Positions 59,190 through 64,000 of a stretch of 64,000 nt of DNA are shown here, in pieces (the stretch's first letter is position 1; every line of letters starts with the position of its first letter). A program made the translations under genes and the position numbers. This DNA is from Dreissena polymorpha. Its lineage: Eukaryota; Mollusca; Bivalvia; Myida; Dreissenidae. The notes under the pieces are model-generated. The model had not been told where the DNA came from. It saw only the letters and a program-made list of their open reading frames with translations, and searched no databases. The stretch covers positions 32,604,611-32,668,610 of the forward strand of contig NC_068366.1 of assembly GCF_020536995.1 (NCBI RefSeq), read 5' to 3'.

Positions 59190-61500
59190 TATCACATGCT
59201 TTTGAATGAGCAAATGAAATAAATATTTACGCAAACATAATGATAAATCCCGAATGTTGTTTACATTTCGTGACGTCATTTGACGTTGCAAAGTCATTTC
59301 AGCAAAATAACAAAATGCGATTGGTCAATCGAGCGAAAATAAGCCAATGAAAACGCTAAAAAGTATATTACACATGTGTAACATAAAACTATAAGTAATT
59401 GTTATATTACATGGGAAACAGGGTATGGCATGTAATAAATACAACATTGTGTAGTAAAACCAATGAACTGATCATAATAGTGGACAAACGTTATGAATTA
59501 TTCGAAATCATTAACAAAGGCAGCCAGATCATTTAGCGTGGGATGTTACCATCCGGTATATTTTACTGATTGTTGATGACCTTTTTTATTTTCCTTGCAA
59601 GTAAATGTTGAATGTGAACTAGTTTTTCTACTTTAGCAAAATAAATAAAATGGATTTTAGCTACCTTTCTTCTTGAAATATCAATAACTTTGCACACACA
59701 AAAATGAACACATTTTTGAAGGACCTCTATTACATATTAGCACATTTACATGTAAACTTACAATACGAAAAGTAATTATAGAGGTGAATAAAAGCTGCAT
59801 GACTTGAAGAAAAAAGTTAATTTGAAGGAGCATGTTGTGCCTCATGTTACACAATAGAGTCCAACTTAGCAACTTCAGCTTCATGATTTAATCGCCCTAC
59901 TTCCATAGATTATACAACATACTTTGCCTTTGATCGGCATGCATTACCGTTATGGCAAAAGCGGAAGATGCTTTAGTATTTGTTGAGATTGAATGCGTTA
60001 TAAAGAGATATAAAAGTCAAGAATCTCGCTATGCGGACTGTTTTCTAAAACTCTTTCAGATACTGTCCAACGCCCGTAACTTTGTCAAATATCAATGGAC
60101 CCAAACGTCGTCATGATGTTTTCAATTGGCCTTTAGATGATGTGTGGCTCAAAGGTTCAGTAGTGGTAATTGTGTTTCACAAACGCAGATCTTGTTTTAT
60201 GCTTGGTGTGTATATTTAACATGTAGATGAATTTTAGTTCATGTAACTAATAAAATAAAAGAAATGTTAATTTTAACACCTTAATTATACCTGTACACAT
60301 GCGTCAGAATAAAACTTATGTTTATCCAATAAATCTGTCTTATTCGACATACATGTATAGTTGACGGACCTACTTTATGTGTCTTTATTGATAAGTTATA
60401 AGTGTTTCTTTATTTCCTTGGCAAATGTCAAGGTGTCAAGACAGTTGGTCAACTGTGAATATATGCCAGCATTTTAACGTTGTGTTAGTAAATACGAAGG
60501 CTTAACTTTGAGCACATCTTCCATGGGTTCAAAACGTCCAATTATAAACATTTTAAACTTTTGGTTTATGATCAGCTGGGAAGAGTTCTAGATAAAACCA
60601 GCGTCAGTGAAGTTTCAGTTAGTAACGGCTTTGGCTAGCTGCCAATAAAACTTAAAACTAAGTAAAATGCCTGGTATTAAAAGTATATGAACAGTAGCAA
60701 AGCGATGTTAGACTTCCAAAAATGTATTATGAGAACAATATGCTTACCATATCTTTTGACGATAAAAGAACATTGTCAATGAAAATTTACGAGTGAACGA
60801 GTCTATACGACTTGCTGCGACAGGGGCAAGGTTTATGACATTTTATGAGCGGATGAAGTAAGCAAGTCTCTAAAACAAGCAGCGAATAAAAATGTCTACG
60901 TGGTGTGTTTGAGAGTGCATTAGAGCCAATGGACACGTATTCGACAAGTAAACGAGAAGGGAAAAGACGCCGAGAAGCGGCGAGAATGTTGAAATCTTTC
61001 AAATTCCCGCCGCTACTTGGGGATTTCAGTTGACATATGAGGACATCCATGCGACATAGAACGATATACAAACAAGATTTTAACGACAACAGGGGAGTTC
61101 TGGCGAGTTAAAACGCGCAATATCTCGTTTCCCATATTCGCCACAGTGTGGAACGGCCTTAATAAAGTAACGTCATGTGATTGGTCAGGGTAATACCTTC
61201 TGGTCAATTAAACATCTGGAAGACAAAATCATCATAGTTTGTGCTTGAAAGTACATGGTATTATATGCGATTGTAATTGTTTTGTTTTTATCTTCCAATG
61301 ATTTAAACACATTTTCTGGAGTTTCACTATTCCAATACATTGACAGATTCACAATTAGGTGTACTATGTAAATTTGTGTGTGTGTTTTATCAAAGTTATA
61401 AAAACGAAAATGCCAGATGTACACATTGGTTTTTTAAATGATAAAGATTAGAAAGCTATAACATTTTGTAAAATATATATGTTTTACTTTTCCTGATAAT
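59190..61500. other. Intergenic, no gene supported
   Basis: A 100-codon - strand frame (60787-61089) is GC-richer (near 45%) around 60930-61030. It has no domain, no convincing splice sites and no similarity to neighbours; a first exon or promoter is possible. Elsewhere nothing is seen. Confidence 0.3.
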
Positions 61501-61539
61501 GCTGAGGAACCAACTAAATCATGTGACAAAGGTGCAAGT

Positions 61540-62300
61540 GACCTTGTCTAAAAGATCACGTTTAAGTGGTATTAAAACTTCAATTGGCAATACGCCAGTT
61601 TTTCGTGATTGCGTGTTTTAATGAACCCATAAGTATTAAGTTAAACTATAAAACCGGACAGAACTACACCTAGGAAGAATAGAGCTATAAGGAGAAATCA
61701 ATTACACACGCGCCGTATTTATCTGACCTACATGTCTTCTTCTGTGTCATACGGATTAAAGTCTGGGACATGCAATACATGTTATACTTTTAAGACATGT
61801 TTATTATCATGAAGTAGGCTTATGTAGACACATAGCAATGCTTCTTCCCCGTAGCAACGGGTCGACAAATAAAATGAGTTTAAATTTTACATAAAAGTGA
61901 TAATATAATTACAATTAATTATACTGGATAACCGTTGAAATGCTCATTATCCGCTATCCGTTACCATAACATGAAGTTAAAACTGCAAGCATACATACTT
62001 TATTTGAAAACGAGTTGATGTCAGTGAAAATAACCTAATACTTAGAAATAATTAGGCCCCTTATTCAAGTTATGGATATGCGATTCTAATTTAATGTAAA
62101 GTTACTTTAAAGATGTCGCGTCTGATGACCCAACAACGTTTTAACCACAACAGAGTGATTGGGCCAACAATACATACCGGATCTCGTTGAATAGGCCATA
62201 TAAATGAACAAACCATTTGTTACTCAGCATAAACATAAACGGTGTTAACCGTTGCATTACAGCTAGCACTCGCTACAAAAGATCGAAAGCAAACTCGAAA
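61540..62300 (+). pseudogene. TNFR-like family, copy E (tail-exon relic in a duplicated segment)
   Basis: 61540-61800 matches the intron of relic A (6400-6720) block by block. 62120-62265 matches the end of A's tail exon and its flank: CAACAGAGTGATTGGGCC, ACATACCGGATCTCGTTGA and CATAAACATAAACGG stand against ACATGTACCGGATCTAATTC and CATAAAAATAAACGG in A. No open frame of useful length survives. The unit is shorter than in A and lacks the tRNA-headed insertion, so either the duplication preceded that insertion or the element was not included. Confidence 0.5.
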
Positions 62301-64000
62301 TTATCAAGCTATTTTTTTACTTATATATTACCTTTTATACATTTCTTCAAATACATCTCAAAATTGAATTATTGAATATGCCGAAACTCAATTGTATTGA
62401 CGTTTGGACTAAATATTAATATTATATCAATATTCAGATAAGTAGATCATCAAATTTCGGCTCTCTTTGTGCATCTCTTAGGTAAACACATTTCAATCAA
62501 GCTAAGGGTACACTAATACTCTAGCTAATTGGTTAAAAGTTGCATTGCTGATAGGTAAGTTATTTTATCCAAAGAATCAATTTTGTGGAACAAACACATT
62601 TAACAAAGTTCATTCCTCCGTTCAGACGCTATCTTTATATGTAGTTGTGTCGAATACAGTGACTTTACATAAGCAGCTTAATTAGGTAAGAGTTCAGGAG
62701 TTGCAAGCAATACACCTTAATAGGAATGCCAAATGGCATGATTGTTGAGAAAATATTTGTGCATGCCATTTTCATGTAAAGGTTTGATCTTCAAAATAGT
62801 TAACGATGGATTGTATACAGCAATTTGGTGAAGAATTTAGATTATTATAGCAATTTTTATTGGATACTATTTACATTGCAAACATTTGTTTATGATCTGA
62901 TGGTCTTTCTTTAAATAAAAATAACTTATATGAATGCATGAAATACAATATAAAATTTCGCATTTTTACCATTTAGAGGGATATGCCCATAAAATTACGG
63001 AAGTTTATCAACAAACCCACGCATACCACATTTGGTAAGTGTGCAGACAAGATTATATTTATCGTGCGATAATCGTGGCTAACAGATAAACAATTACGCT
63101 ACCAGATAGGCACTGCATAAACAAGCTTATATTTACATTGTATTGATGACCTCCGTAATTCTTGAAGTATGAACATTACAATAAATAGAAAGTGTCCGAC
63201 ACCTACAGATTTAAGATAAGACACGAATACATCTCAAGTGTCAATTGTAATTTTCATTACATATGTAATGCTATAAAGGGTAATCGTAAAACATAACGGC
63301 AATTTATTGTTACTTTGTGTCAATATAAGCAACCAGTGAACTGTGGCCGCACGAATTAACACCATGATTTGGAAACCATGTTATCATTTCATTAATCAAT
63401 AGGAGAAGGATATGTATAAATTTACATAGATGTTCGAGTTCATAGATAGTACAAAAGGTTTATCCTATGTGGAAAAAGGTTTTTGCACGAATTACGATTT
63501 CTTAACTCGTATACAAGTCGTATTATTGTTCTGTTTAACAAAATGCTTTGGTGTTTGCGTCACACTTTCGAAGCTTCAATAATGATTTAATGTTCATTAA
63601 ACGATAAAATATTATTGTATTTATTATGTTTACTTACTTTATCCCTATTTCGCGTGGATATTATAAATATTGTATTATATTTATTTTATTACATGTACAT
63701 TCCACTGAGAAGAGGGAGAATGCAATGACAGCGAGTCAACGACAGACTGTTCCATGTAGATTGATAACTGTTCTTCTCTGAAAACTGTTACGCCCACTAA
63801 TGTGTTAGCTTTGAAAGAATGTCCAATACACTTGAATGGGTCTGTGGAAGTTGTCAACCGTTATCATTTTGCAAATGTACACTTTTAATACTACGAACAA
63901 TCTCAAGATAATCTCGAGAAAAAGCCATTCAAAAGGATACCATCCATCTACATTACTACTTGTAAAGTTTAATTAACTTTATGCTCCAATTAAAATAATA
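62301..64000. other. Intergenic, nothing recognised
   Basis: AT-rich sequence without supported exons, repeat ends or RNA genes. Confidence 0.4.

Overview
The window looks like a piece of a bivalve nuclear genome, most likely a dreissenid mussel or a close relative. It is AT-rich, its genes are small-exon, intron-rich and widely spaced, and most of it is interspersed repeat. The repeats are the best clue to the organism. They include elements with short subterminal inverted repeats, 110-180 bp tandem cores and ACGG/ACAG tetramer tails (the architecture of the bivalve 'pearl' elements), MITEs with inner hairpins, and tRNA-headed elements. The species name is inference; the repeat structures are visible in the sequence.

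The host-gene content that stands out is a family of small TNF-receptor-like membrane proteins, all on the + strand. Copy B (16808-18857) is an apparently intact four-exon gene: signal peptide plus one 8-cysteine domain, an N-glycosylated stalk, a transmembrane helix, and an acidic Ser-rich tail with TRAF-type motifs. Copy D (50540-51087) is a two-exon short form that keeps the transmembrane segment and tail but has no cysteine domain. Copies A (5648-7740), C (54384-56548) and E (about 61540-62300) are decayed relatives recognised exon by exon. A possible further transmembrane exon lies at 9965-10036. A 160 bp cassette with a TATA box and a splice donor occurs twice (3670-3830 and 5286-5448); the second copy lies just upstream of copy A.

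At the left, on the - strand, is the last exon of a MyD88-like TIR adaptor gene (4245-4572). In the middle, on the - strand, are exons of an unrecognised gene: a start-bearing exon at 31607-31849, and two phase-compatible exons at 24835-24945 and 23582-23684.

Layout: 1-4.2 kb mostly featureless; 4.2-9.3 kb TIR exon, copy A, two tRNA-headed elements and a foldback; 9.3-14 kb little; 14.1-16 kb nested pearl-like elements; 16.8-18.9 kb copy B; 20.5-23.5 kb pearl-like elements; 23.6-31.8 kb exons of the unknown gene, surrounding a 3 kb degenerate trinucleotide island and a LINE fragment; 30.4-41.9 kb repeats, with a hAT-like DNA transposon nested in one of them; 42-53 kb further trinucleotide islands, a paralogous flank, a second hAT-like element and copy D; 53.6-62.3 kb copies C and E; 62.3-64 kb nothing recognised.

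MyD88-type TIR adaptors and TNF receptors both feed innate NF-kB/JNK signalling. The window therefore reads as an immune-gene neighbourhood in which a receptor family is expanding and decaying among transposons. Whether the physical proximity matters functionally cannot be judged from sequence alone.
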